From Marsupella aquatica (taxonomy: Eukaryota; Marchantiophyta): a DNA stretch of 64,000 nt. A model generated the notes under the pieces. It made no database searches. It had not been told where the DNA came from and saw nothing but the letters and a program-made list of their open reading frames with translations. A program made the position numbers and the translations under genes. Positions 32,956 to 44,442 of the stretch are shown here, piece after piece. Where the stretch lies: NCBI GenBank assembly GCA_973895155.1, contig OZ316897.1:9982001-10046000 (forward strand), written 5' to 3'. How positions within the stretch are numbered: the first letter of the stretch is position 1; every line of letters starts with the position of its first letter.

Positions 32956-33880
32956 TTGGTTAGCCTGAGAGATTCAGATAAGTACATAAGGATTAAAGAA
33001 CAAAAAACCAAATAATTATTATGAAGTCATCCGGTCAGATAGGAAGCCGTTTTGTCTTGCACGCTGCAATAAACTCCTCATGAGCACTTCGAAACTGTAA
33101 CAACAAACATAAGACAGCTTTGTCATAGAGTCAATGAGTGGAAACATCAGACTTGAACAATCCATGTCTTGCAGCTCATAAATTCTAGTTGTATGACTGG
33201 ACCGACGTGTCTTATAATTCATGGTAGAAATCTTGAAGGCTTCGAAACAAAAGCATACAATGCTGGTGTGATGCCTTGTATTCATTTCCGTTCGGTTGGA
33301 GAACACATTTGAAAAATACTGTTCTGAAAGCTACATCCTATAGCTTTGACACTACGAAGGCAAAGTGTACATATTTCTACCTACAATTGTGCCTTCCGAC
33401 TGAACACATGTGAATGCAATGAAAGGAAGCAGTTAGATTAAGTTCATGATTTACAATTTCACAATTGTGCTCTCCAATTGAACACAATTGAATTCAATGT
33501 ACAACAGTAGCTACAGAATGGGAAGCAACAGCCGAGATTGGGAGTAAAGAGTACTACACCAGCGCTACAGTTACGTGACCAGCGAAAACCTTCTACGTTA
33601 AGACACCTGACGTATCAACTGAAAGATCACTGAAGTCCTCAAACAGGCCGCTTTCAAGGAGTCTAGTTTCATAGCTTACAGAAACTTAAGCGTCAAGAGC
33701 AGATCTACAGCAGCTGCAAACTACTGAAGATTGAAAATCCATATGAGTGGCGGAGACAAAGAGGCCCTCCTGGTCACAATTGAACTCCACCCAAACTCTA
33801 GAACCCACCTGCATTGAGTGTAAAAATAGACGACGATGTTTCGTAACCGAAGAACTGGTGCCATGTTCCACTTTAAAAGC
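32956..33880. other. Intergenic, probable 3' region of the minus-strand gene
   Basis: No family-like frame. The part next to 33883 is presumably the 3' UTR of the DUF212-type gene. Two similar phrases (ACAATTGTGCCTTCCGACTGAACAC-like at about 33383 and 33460) form a weak direct repeat. Confidence 0.4.
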
Positions 33881-33882
33881 AT

Positions 33883-34386
33883 TCAACGGGCGATCCACTC
33901 AGCGAGGTGCAGTATGAATGCCAGAACACTGCCCAGCAAGGCACCTGCAGCCACTTGAATAGGCGTATGGCCGAGCATGTCTCGAAGAGGTCTGGAGTCA
34001 AAAAGTGAGTGCTCTGGAGGCAGCTCGCAAAGAATCTGATTCAAAACCTCCGCCTGACGACCAGCTTGCAATCGGACACCAGATGCATCATACATGACCA
34101 CAGCGGCAAGCACAACCGCTATAGCAAGCAGAGAACTCCCAGGACCATCCCTCAAGCCAATTGAAACCACCAAAGCCATGACTGTGGAAGAGTGTGAAGA
34201 TGGCATCCCCCCGGATCCAAGAAGACGACTCCAATCCAAACGCTTCTCCTTGTACCAGGTCATGAAGACCTTCAGACTCTGGGCCATGGCGAAAGAGAAA
34301 AACGCAGCCACTATGGGAGTATTCGAGAATAACGATACAGACCCATCTTGAGAGGCATCCAGGGGTTTACTACTCTTTGCTGCCAT
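33883..34386 (-). CDS. Divergent PAP2 / DUF212 family membrane protein (acid phosphatase/vanadium haloperoxidase-related)
   Basis: The product of 167 residues matches the plant and bacterial divergent-PAP2 (DUF212) family in length and motifs. GSGGMPSSHSS lies at about 57-67, and YDASGVRLQAGRQAEVLNQ at about 99-117. Hydrophobic segments at about 22-42, 85-100 and 142-162 suggest three or more membrane helices. The family shares its His/Arg signature with PAP2-type phosphatases, but its substrate is unknown; plant members are usually organelle or ER membrane proteins. I start at the ATG at 34386 because the family begins shortly before the first helix. The frame stays open upstream to an ATG at 34524, giving 213 residues and a basic N-terminus, and a targeting extension is possible. 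No introns. Confidence 0.85.
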   Translation of the reverse strand: MAAKSSKPLDASQDGSVSLFSNTPIVAAFFSFAMAQSLKVFMTWYKEKRLDWSRLLGSGGMPSSHSSTVMALVVSIGLRDGPGSSLLAIAVVLAAVVMYDASGVRLQAGRQAEVLNQILCELPPEHSLFDSRPLRDMLGHTPIQVAAGALLGSVLAFILHLAEWIAR

Positions 34387-34628
34387 TACTTCAGCAAGGA
34401 TCCTCATCACTTTTCCTAACGCCCTTCTTTCGACGTGAATCTCGAGTTGTCCTTGTGGATCTAATGGGATTCCAGCAGGAGAGGGTCTTGAGAAATCGCA
34501 GCGCACTAAAGAAACCGAACGCACTCCGGCGACGTCCCTATTTCACATTCAACGGCTTCCATTTCGCTAATCGCCCGCAATGATCCAGCCCACGGCAATC
34601 TAACTGCACGTTTCAATGAGAAGATGCC

Positions 34629-34853
34629 CTAATCGCTAAGAATTTTCCCATCGTCCAGATTGAATTGCGCTGCGTCCTGCAGCCAAAATGCCGGTGCAAT
34701 CACCCGAATTCCAGGAAGCCCAATTTCCACAACGGAGATCTCAGCCCTAGCCAAGTAATGCTTCACATAGAGCGGAGTGCATCCCTGGCTCTCCTTCAGC
34801 GATGCATCGAGGTGAAGCATTGAAGCACGAGCAGAGAAAGTGGGCAAGATCAT
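34629..34853 (-). CDS. Hypothetical small protein or upstream leader of the DUF212 gene
   Basis: The 74-residue frame lies on the same strand, directly upstream of the DUF212-type gene. Its translation is not low-complexity but matches no family known to me. It could be a separate small gene, an upstream exon or chance. There is no splice-consistent in-frame connection that I can prove. Confidence 0.2.
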   Translation of the reverse strand: MILPTFSARASMLHLDASLKESQGCTPLYVKHYLARAEISVVEIGLPGIRVIAPAFWLQDAAQFNLDDGKILSD

Positions 34854-34859
34854 GCGTCA

Positions 34860-36190
34860 GAAGTGAAAGAATCATTTTGGAACAGTCCCCTGGACTGATA
34901 GTGGGAGACTGAATGACTGCCGTCCGTGTGACCTCTTGTGTACAGTTTACCCCGCCTGTACTATACTATTCATTTCATGGATACATATTGCCTAGTACGC
35001 TTGAATGCCCCAAACACATGGCCGGTGGAAATGACAATCTTCACACTCTCTCCGTCCTGTTTTTGGTCTTGATTCTTATAAAACATGAAGATTGGTTTCC
35101 CTCTTCTTTGCCTCATGTACCTTGAACAGGACCCTTACACGTTACTTCTTGTGGTGCACAAAAGACGGGTTTCCCTCTTCCTTGTTGACATGAGTACCTC
35201 TGAACAAGATCCCAATGAAACCGGGGGCTCAGCAACGGTTGTTTTAATAATCCTACCTTCACATCATCATCACTCTTCCCGCCAAAGACCTTAACAGTGC
35301 CCTTTGCTCTTTGGCTTGGCAGTGTGATATATATAAATATTTGCATCAAACGTACAGTTCTTATCTACTGAGGAGAGCATCGTCTTGGTGGCCCTAACAT
35401 GAATGTTGAGGATGCCCCCCAATATAATAATGCTAAAATGATAAATATCAGCAAGGTAGAGGACTGAATTGTAGTTCACGTCATTGGGTCTGTTTAGACG
35501 TGAAGAATTGAATCCGCAAAGCCCTCCGTTTTGGGGATCTCTTACCTGTTGGGTGGGTCCCTCGAGAACTCTTTTTGCTTCGCTCAATTGTTGCAGGTGT
35601 CGTTTCATGCGAATTGGCTGCTTCCCTGACAAGTTTGAGGAGTTGTTACGGTGTCGCTGGTTTGTGGAGTCCTTCATTCCTGCGTAGACAAACGGATGTA
35701 TACCACATGTTCTCAAGTGGGTTCGAGTGCTCTACTGCTGCATCAGCAGAAATTCTCAACTAGTATGAAGCTCGTCCCTTTATTTAGCTGACGTCTCCTT
35801 ATTTAGCAGACTTCGGAATGTTTTGGACAACTGAGCCCTCCCTTGCTCGAGATTGACTATAATTTCTCACTTCTCATCACCGTGAGCCCGTTATCATGAT
35901 GATAGCTTTCTAGTGCTCATGGGTGTGTGAGGACTCATCAGCTGCTCTGTAACCAAGATTCTGGTCTGCCCATACGTGCCAATTTTCGAAGGATCATATT
36001 GCTGGTGTGTTCTCGTTCAGAAAGCCGATTACACTTCCGGGATTCCTGTCTTGAGATTCTCTTTCTTCTGGGCCCTACCGAATCTGTCAGTATCATTGAA
36101 GTTCTCAGAATAGGGAAGGAGCACCATAGTTCGCACAGGAGTCAGGGGAGAGAGCTTGTAGACGCTTGGCACTGTCTCGGGTATCACAGC
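34860..36190. other. Intergenic between divergent genes
   Basis: The region separates the minus-strand DUF212-type gene from the plus-strand MDP-1 gene and should hold both promoters. A purine/pyrimidine-balanced stretch at 35480-35720 has open frames on both strands, but neither resembles a known family. Confidence 0.4.
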
Positions 36191-39155
36191 ATGAATGATG
36201 AACCGGAAGCCATGAACATCGTGAGCACTGCCCCTGGGTTGCCGGCCCTCGTTGTGTTCGATCTCGACTACACTCTTTGGCCTTACTTCTGGTAACGTTT
36301 TCCCGTCCCTCTCTGTCGCCTAAGACCTCTTGGCCTTCGATTGATTTTTATCAAATTATTTTCTGGTGAGAGTTTAGTCTGCTCGTTGACATACGTGAAT
36401 TGTGAGTTCTCCTCTCTCCTATGCTCTATATTACGGGCCGCTGAAGTTCGCAATCAAGGCATCCAATCAATTTGTTTTTTCGGTCGTGAGGCCAAATTGG
36501 TGCTGCCTGATTCAAATATAGCTATCGTGAGCAAATATTCAGGACATTTGGTCAGATTAGCTGATATTTCTCCTTCGTTTCAACCCTAATTTCTCTCTTT
36601 CTTTCGCTCTAGGATAAGCTTTTGGTTCCATGCTCAGACTGCCTGCTTCGGTTTAGCTGGCTCGTGCGCTTTCCATGTCTTTCTCTCTGCTTATTTACGG
36701 TTGAGGGGTTGTCTCCTGAATTTGTATTGTTGGCCTGGATTTTGCGATCCCGTGAAGTCTTCCGATTTCTCTTTTCTTGTTACTAATTCTCTTTTCATCC
36801 AACGATCAATTTTGTTTCGTTTCTGCCAGCTGATGATCCGAGTTGTTTTTTACCCTGCCAGCTGCCTCGGAATTTCCAATTCCCTTTGGCATCTCCGTTT
36901 ATGAGCCGATTAACACTCCATTGCCTATTTCGCTCATCTCCTTTGTTAGCGGATTCTGCTCTATTTAATTACTTGTGTGGTCGCTTTGCGCTTTGCTTTT
37001 TGCTCATTCCCTCTGAGGGTGATTACGGTTCAAAACCTATCTCCTAGATTCGCCAGTTCGCTTAGAGCCAAAGTATTCCACCAATTCTGTGCCTCCAATG
37101 CCATCGCGTTAACACAGGATTTCAATCGTTCATATGGTTTCTCTCCCCCTTTCTCTCTCTGGTCGCGTCATTTCACGGACTTGAGTGATGAATGGTATCC
37201 AAACTGCTAAAGCCTTTTGCCGTTGCGAGCTCACTAGGTTGTTCTCCTCTTATGTACTTCCTTGATTTGGTTTGATCCCGTCCATCCATGGCTCCAAGAC
37301 TCAAGCCTGAACGCTGGGTGTGCCTGTTCTGTAAAATTTGATTATTACGATACTTATCCCTCGTTTGTCTTAGCTCTCTAGTGCTGTGAACCGATCCTAA
37401 AGATCAGGTTTTCCATTCATCCATTTTCTTCCCAGGTGTATGGATTGATTCGTCCAAAATATCAGGTCTTGACCATGGGGAATGTTTCTGGCCATGCAAT
37501 GTACTAAGGTATTCTCTTGATCGCCTCCTCTTGGCCGTCTACCTCCTCGTTCTCTAGCCCAATATGGACTCCACGGACGAGAGCTAAGTCGGCTCCATAT
37601 AGTTCCGTCAATCTATTTCAAGTCGTGCATTTCCTTTTTCTGTTACGATGCGTTTGCCGTCTTGCAGTTGTCCAACCCCGGTACCTTCCGTCTTCGTTGC
37701 ATCCAGAAGGCCTTTACTGCTAAGATTTTCCTCCTTTTCATTTGGTCTTGCATTTTCTGCCTATTTCGATTCTTTCTCGAATTTGTTTATTTCCAAGTTG
37801 GTGGCAGGGATTTGGTCCACAATAGATGTGGGACTTGTGCCGTCCCACCCAGTAAAAGAGTCGTGCTTCAATTCATGAGGCTCTTGATTTCATCCGCATC
37901 TGTCATGTCTTAGCTCGTTGACCACCAGGTACATTAAGAATCGATGCATTTGATGTCCTTGCCATGATACACAGTCTCCCATTACGGAGATTGTCACAGG
38001 AAGCCACCTTGAGTATAGAGTAATTGCAATGTAACTGAGTAAGGAGTACTTCGCTTGAGGGCAATGTAACAACCCAAGCCTTCTGTGTATCTGATGTTTT
38101 GCAGTGATTGTCGGTCCAAAGATGAGATTCCCTTACTGTATCCGCAAGCGAAGTCTGTAATTCAGGCTCTAAAGGACAAAGGGGTGCTCATGGCTGTTGC
38201 GTCTCGGTCACCCACCGCGGACGTTGCTCGAACATTTTTAAATAAATTGGATATTCTTCCCACTTTCTGTGCCTTGGTAAGGTTTTGGGGGCGTCAGGAT
38301 CGGAAATGATAGATTATGCATTTCTCACTTACTGGGTGAGCGTGGCTAGGTTAAACCTGTGACTTGTCTGACTCAAGAAGCGTAATGTATTGTTGCGCAT
38401 AAAGCGTGCATCTCAGGCATTAACTCAGTCAGAATTTTGGCATTGTCAGCTTGATGATCTCAGCATATTCAAAGATAAAAGCTTTGAATACAGTGCATTC
38501 CAAGATGTTGCTTCGTATAACAACCGAAGGGGTTTATTGATCTGCGCGCAGGAGATCTATCCCAGCTGGAGCCATAAAACGGACCACTTCAAGAAAATCC
38601 ACAAACAGACGGGGATTCCCTACACATCCATGCTTTTCTTTGATGACGAGGAACGAAATATTGAAGCCGTAAGTGGTCTTCCTATCCTTCTTTCTCAGTT
38701 ATCTTCTCTTCTTTTCAACTCAATGCCTTGACATCTGATCTTTATGACAGCCATTTATTGATTCTTGCCGTAGGTGACCATTGGAGATCAGTCATTTGCT
38801 ATTGCTAATCTGTAGAAGTTGAAAGAACTACGAAATGATTCATTTTGGGGACTACCAGCTACCAAAACATGTGCTTACATCGTTTAGTATCAGTAGAAAA
38901 TAATAGCTGGGAATAGTGGGTACATCTTAGATTTAAAGACTTACAATTTCAATAGGACAATCTGAGGAACAGCACCCTTATGCTTGGTGATACCAAGTCT
39001 TTTGAGATTAATTGGGATCACTGATCAAAGACGTTTGGGCTTCCGTGCAGGTTTCCCAATTCGGTGTCAAGAGCGTCCTTGTTCAAAACGGGGTCAATCT
39101 GAACGCTCTCAAGGAGGGCCTCGAAAAGTTCGATGGTACGAAGTCTGATCCATAA
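36191..39155 (+). CDS. Magnesium-dependent phosphatase-1 (MDP-1), HAD superfamily
   Basis: MDP-1 is a small cytosolic HAD phosphatase that acts on phosphotyrosine, sugar-phosphate or fructosamine-6-phosphate substrates in other organisms. Four coding exons, 36191-36291, 38105-38276, 38552-38668 and 39051-39155, join in frame to 164 residues, the family's length. All HAD motifs are visible: DLDYT with the nucleophile Asp at about 24 and the general acid at 26, ASRSPT at about 66-71, the SHKTDHF segment at about 98-104 carrying the conserved Lys, and FFDDEERN at about 120-127. Intron 1 is long (1.8 kb) and the others are 0.27-0.38 kb; donors are GTAACG, GTAAGG and GTAAGT. An alternative last donor at GTACGA (39137) could join to an acceptor at 40048 and replace the last eight residues. 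Confidence 0.9.
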
Positions 39156-42100
39156 GAAAACCATAGATCATGTTTAGGCATATCCGTGTCATCTGAGGTG
39201 ATCTTACTAGGATGCCCCACAATTCTAGAAGAAACAGGAATTTGTTGTTACGGGGGTTTCGACTCTGTTGCAGATATGTACCAGCCTCCTTATCAAGCCT
39301 GACCGGAAGCACTAGACCTCGGTTAGACAGAAACTGTCAAAGTCGATGAAGGTGGACCATTCGAAGCGTCCCTCAGAGATGCTCTTTGCCACAAAGCATG
39401 AGGCAGATTCTTTGTCTAATGTTTCTCTCTCGCAAACAGTGTACTTTTGCCTCGCACGTTCAATTGCATGCGAAGAAAAAACAGGGAATTTGAACACCCT
39501 TGACTAGTTTGACAGTGAGTGAGCTCTGCTTGAACATAGCTTGGGGGTTAGTGGATTTGAAACACATTCATTATAACTCTTGAGCAATGGATCTATCTGG
39601 CGGCCTTCGTTCTTAGAGCCAGCTTCTAAAATGTTGCTAATTATCAACACATACTGTGAAGACTGTAGACATCAGTAGAAGAGCACTCCTTACTCCGGTG
39701 ATTGAGCTTTCACTTTTGATATGAAGGCGGAAAAGCTTGGAGCCACTTAGTGGATTCAAAGAAAATTCCTTTAAAGGAAAGGTCATTTGAAATTGTGTCA
39801 TCTCGGAGCCTTCCTGTACTTGTCTGATCTTGGGCACGGTGAGGACTGGATGCCCATTTATTAATTTTTAGATAGCCTTACTCTTGCATCTCTCAACAGA
39901 GCTCGCTGCCAAAAAACTCATGAGGAGTGTATCATCGATGAGTTTCTAGCCGAGCTGCAAATTGTTACCCTTGAGGCTGTAAAAGCTCTAGGATGACTTC
40001 GAGAACAAATAATGACAATGGGTTCCGATTGCCCTTATGCTGGCAGGTGTTCAATGTGGATCTGTTGGGCAAGTACGACGACAAAGGAAGCTGACTGATC
40101 TCTGGAATCGAGGAGCCAAGGCGAAGGGTCCGACCAACCTCACAAGACAGGGATGATGTCGGAAGGCTAATCGTGGATTTTTGTACAAAGCTAGTTTTGA
40201 ACTTGCCTTCGGTATATTTAGCTCCTCTGTTCGTCAGGAACCTGATATTTGTTTAGGCTTGTATATTTATTCATTCTCTGCGGAACGATTTGGGGCAGGG
40301 GAATATTGCATCAAAGCATTCACAAGGAATTAAAAGGATAACAACTCAATTCAGATGAGACAGTTCCATCATTGCTGACTGTGCTTGCAAATGTAGGTGA
40401 TTCAATTAGCACATAATAGAGGAGCTTATGTGCAGGATTCATTGGACAGTCGTGTAATTATGCCATTCAGCCCTTAGCACACGAAGGAGGACACGGACTC
40501 TATGTTGTACAGTTTCGGAAATATCAATTGGAAGATGATCAAAATTACCTTTTTCTTATCAACCTGGTTTGCAATTTTATCGCACTCCTAAGTAATCGCG
40601 TGTACTGAAGTCGATGCCTTGGTCGTGCAACATGTTAAGCTTCCGGTAGGTAACTCTCGACCTGTTTTCCGAAATTCTGTATACTTCATGCTATCCAGTC
40701 TTTGAGCCATCGTCTGTGAATTCTCGTGAAAACTTCCATAGTCCAAACACAATGTCCAGAATAGCCATTAAGATAGCTTGTGACCTATGTATTTTCTTCC
40801 TTGATTTCTATTATCGAAGATCAGAAGTGGGATGGCGCCTCCATAGCTGTATATGGTGCTCTATCCTCTGGATCTTCGGACTGGGTCTGTCTACTGCTGC
40901 ATGCACCACAAACCACGTATGTATGCTTTTTCATGAAGGTCTGGCCCAAATTCTGTCCAGGTCTCTCTGTGGTCTCCCAAAAATGCAATAGGGGTCTCAA
41001 ATATGGATACATTTAGCTTTTCCGCAGGATAGGGCCAGTACCTGTAATGTGGCATGTGGACGATTTTGACCAGTACCCATACTTCTGAGTTCATTTATTT
41101 TGGTTCCCCAGGACGTGGTGGGGGGAAGTGGCCAACGGGAAACCATAAAATCTTGCAACTTAATTGTGCAGGCTAGGCTTTGGGAGCACTGCACATTTTT
41201 CAGCCATGTCTGTTCAGCCATGTCTGTCTGAGCGGAAACCCGGACTGCTGTGAGGTTTCCCACGTATCATATTTGAGGCCCCCTAATAGAGGGATTGCAT
41301 TTGGTCAACAACATTCTTTGAACCATTTTTTTCTCAAACATGTTTTCAGGAGCATTTGGTCAACAATGGCACCACCGGCAAGCCACAAAGACTTGAAGAC
41401 CATGACCACCCACTCCAAGTGCACCTTGAGCCGGAAGCCAACCCAATCTCCTTATGCTCGGCTTGAATGTATCAGAGTTCTGGTGCTACACTCTGTCCCT
41501 TGGCCCGAATGGAGTAGTGACGAAGCTCAAGTAATTGTGACTAATTGATGACTTCTGAGAATTCTTAGAACATATACTCCTCTCATACATGTTTCTTGGG
41601 ACTTGTCACCCCGGGACCAGCTTGGGCCCCCTATTTGTATCTAGTCAACCTATTTGTATCTAGTCAAGACCATAACTTCTGGCTTGTGACTTTGTTAGAG
41701 ATTATACACACAGCATCACTTTCAAGGTGATTGAGAGTTCGTGATGGTGTTACCAACAATCTCCATGACCATTTCCTTATGTGTCTTTTTGGACTTAAGG
41801 GATATTCCCGTGGATATTGCAATGGGTCCTGCAACAATTGTGCTCTGAGAGATAAATAAACATCAAGTTTGCAAACTCTCTAGGGAGTTATGTGGGCAGG
41901 ATTAGGGTTTAAACTTGTAAACAAACAACAGGGAGTATGTTGGCTGGTTTGCATATTATAGTGCTTAGATAGATTTCAAGTTTGCAAACACCTCTGGGCT
42001 TAGTTTTGGCAACATTGCATATTATCAAGTACGGTGATATGTGATCCCGCCAAAAATATTTGTTCTCTGCTTACAAACTTAAATGGAGGAATTAAATCCA

Positions 42101-43135
42101 GCTATCAAATCCATTTTGGATTTTTTTCTTGTCAGTGTTGGATTGTGTGCACCTGTGTGTGCATTGGGGTGCCCAAGAAGGGCTTATTATCTTCACAGGG
42201 GAACAATGTACCATAGCCCTACAAAGAAATGTGGTTATGTGTAAATATGCTATTTGATACCCCTATCTACATGCTTTACCTTACTATAGAGGAGACATAT
42301 ACATCGAGCATGGGTGGGAGGTTTATGATGGGGAGAAGAGATGTATTTTGATTAGTTTAAATTTATTATTTATGATTTTGTTTTGTTTTTCTATTTTTTG
42401 ATAGTGTTGGAGGGATAGACATGGTGTTTTTTTTGTTTTTCTGCCAGGGTTTTGGTCAAAATTATGGGGCCAAGCTGAAACCCGTGCCCAACCCTCCCAA
42501 CTTTCCTGTTTTCTAAGTTGAGGTGTATGTTTTTTTTTATTTAAAATTTGTGAGTGTACTCAAGTGGTTGGGACAAGGTGTTTCAAGCCTGCACAATGTT
42601 TCTTTTTAGTCTTCATTTAAACTACACTTATCTCTGTTTCCCATTTTATTTTCTTTGCATGGCCCGACATATTTTTTGTTGCATAGAGTTTTCTTTTGCG
42701 CTCCAATAGATTATTTGCCTTCCCCTGGGATTAGTTTTCCTTGCAACCCATTGGCACAGGAAAGAAAGCCAATAAAGTATAAAAGGTAAAGAGAGGAAAT
42801 GTTGTGTGAAAAAATTGATATTTTCTTGCAATAAGAATCTCAGTTCGTCTAATAAGAATAGCCCAAAGAATAGTCCGAAGAATAGTCATCCTCTGTATCG
42901 AACGCTGCTATCTACAGTAGCTTATCTTTAGTATTATTACTGTAGCTAGATATAATATAATGTGAACCAGCTACTGTAGTTTCCTCTCTTGGGAAAGTGC
43001 GAACTGCCAAAGCTCACTCAGAATTTGTACACAGATTGCAGCACAAACCAATGGGAAGGAATTTAAATACGGTAGCAAGCAATGGTCCAATGGATGCTTC
43101 TTTAATCTTTTATTCTTGACGGATCCCAACATGCA
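39156..43135. other. Intergenic, nothing recognised apart from a possible alternative MDP-1 last exon
   Basis: About 4 kb without a family-like frame. At 40048 an AG acceptor precedes a frame of about 36 codons (ending TGA near 40156) in the phase needed by the alternative MDP-1 donor. From about 42300 the sequence is T-rich. Confidence 0.4.
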
Positions 43136-43525
43136 CTGCTAAATTTGATCCATTCTCCTCTTCATTTCGTTGCATAAACCAGAGTCTCATGGTGCCTGTG
43201 CTATGCACTGGAGGAATTGAACCGAACCTGCTAAATTTGATCCATTCTCCCCTTCATTTCGTTGCATAAACCAGAGTCTCATGGTGCCTGTGCTATGCAC
43301 TGGAGAAATTGAACCGGACATGCTAGATTTGATCCATTCTCCCCTTCATTTCGTTGCATAAACCAGAGTCTCATGGTGCCTGTGCTATGAACTGGAGGAA
43401 TTGAACCGAACATGCACTACTAACTATGATCCATTCCCCCTTTCATTTAGTTGCATGTTACAGAGCAGAGTCATTTCGTCGCATATTCCAGAGGCTCATG
43501 GTGCCTGTGCTGTGAACGGAAGACC
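43136..43525 (+). repeat. 92-bp tandem array, about four copies
   Basis: The unit begins CTGCTAAATTTGATCCATTC and contains TCATTTCGTTGCATAAACC and TCATGGTGCCTGTGCTATG. Copies start at 43136, 43228, 43320 and about 43412. The first three are nearly identical. The fourth is diverged, with an extra segment. The array stops about 60 bp before a truncated Copia gag. Confidence 0.92.
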
Positions 43526-43584
43526 AAGAAGAAATTTTTCTTAGCTAGTTTTTGTTGAAGTCAGTGATTTGCTAAGTACGTGAG

Positions 43585-44418
43585 TCAAAGGTCAGTGAGT
43601 CCATCCCCTTGACGTCCTCGACTTGCTCGTCCTCTACACGACCCCTGCTTGTCACTTCGACCCTGGTGAGCGACGACCATGGAGAGTTCCTTTGCTCTAG
43701 CTCTGCTCTTGAGTCGAATCTCTTCTGCTATGAGAGACCCCTCCAGATCTACAAAGGTAGCATCTTCGTTCTCTCTGTACAAGAGAACCCATATAGAAAT
43801 GAAATCGTCCCAACTCTCAGGCAGGCTCCTGAGGACGATGTGAATGAGTTCTTTGTCAGGGATTTCTTCTGCTAAACCCTCTAGCTCCATGACATGTCGC
43901 ACAACTTTCAGAAGGTAGTCCTCAACTGAAGTACCTTCATGCAACTTTTGTTGGAGAAGCAATCTCTTCAGATCAAATATGCGCTGGAAAGCTAAGGATT
44001 CGTAGTCCCTTTTCAACGTTGCCCATAGCTTGGCTGGATCAACACGTAATTGGGTCACAATTGGGAAATATGAGTAACTTACTGTCTTGGTAAAAATGAT
44101 GTATACCAACTCTTTGTGCTTCTGCAAATCCGGGTTGACTGCACGAGTGGATGACATAGTGGCGGCGGTGGGTTGCTTTTGAACATCTCCTGTGAGTCCC
44201 CCTGACGAAGATGATCCCGAGGACTGTTGTTGAGCAGTCCCACTTCCTCCATATGGTGTTTGCGACGTTGGATCGACGACGTACCACAAGTCTTGCTCCC
44301 TGAGAATTTGTTCAACAAGGAATGCCCAAATTGCATAATTTTCAACACCTACAAGTTTCTCACTATCGGAGAAACTGATCGTCGTAAAACCTAACGAAGA
44401 CATCGTGCAGACTGACAT
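43585..44418 (-). pseudogene. Copia gag, intact frame but element truncated
   Basis: The 277-residue frame is a plant Copia gag. NYAIWAFLVEQIL lies at about 27-39 and a UBN2-type core (ELVYIIFTKTVSYSYFPIV and then LWATLKRDYES) at about 108-142. The basic RGRASRGRQ tail is present, but no zinc knuckle follows. Downstream, at 43136-43525, there is a satellite-like array in place of pol. The frame itself has no stops, so the truncation may be recent or the frame may have been kept. No activity can be expected from gag alone. Confidence 0.85.
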
Positions 44419-44425
44419 TCTAGAG

Positions 44426-44442
44426 CCTTGGCTGTGATACCA
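44426..44442 (-). other. Primer-binding site of the truncated Copia
   Basis: On the minus strand TGGTATCACAGCC lies eight bases before the gag ATG. It is close to the initiator Met-tRNA complement TGGTATCAGAGC. The 5' LTR should lie to the right (from about 44445), but no matching second LTR is in the window. Confidence 0.75.

Noticed and set aside
34094-34351. 85-codon plus-strand frame
   Set aside because: It is antisense to the DUF212-type gene, whose motifs are unmistakable.
43136-43525. CRISPR-like regular array
   Set aside because: The units are 92 bp and directly adjacent without spacers. Tandem satellite-type repeat in a plant genome.
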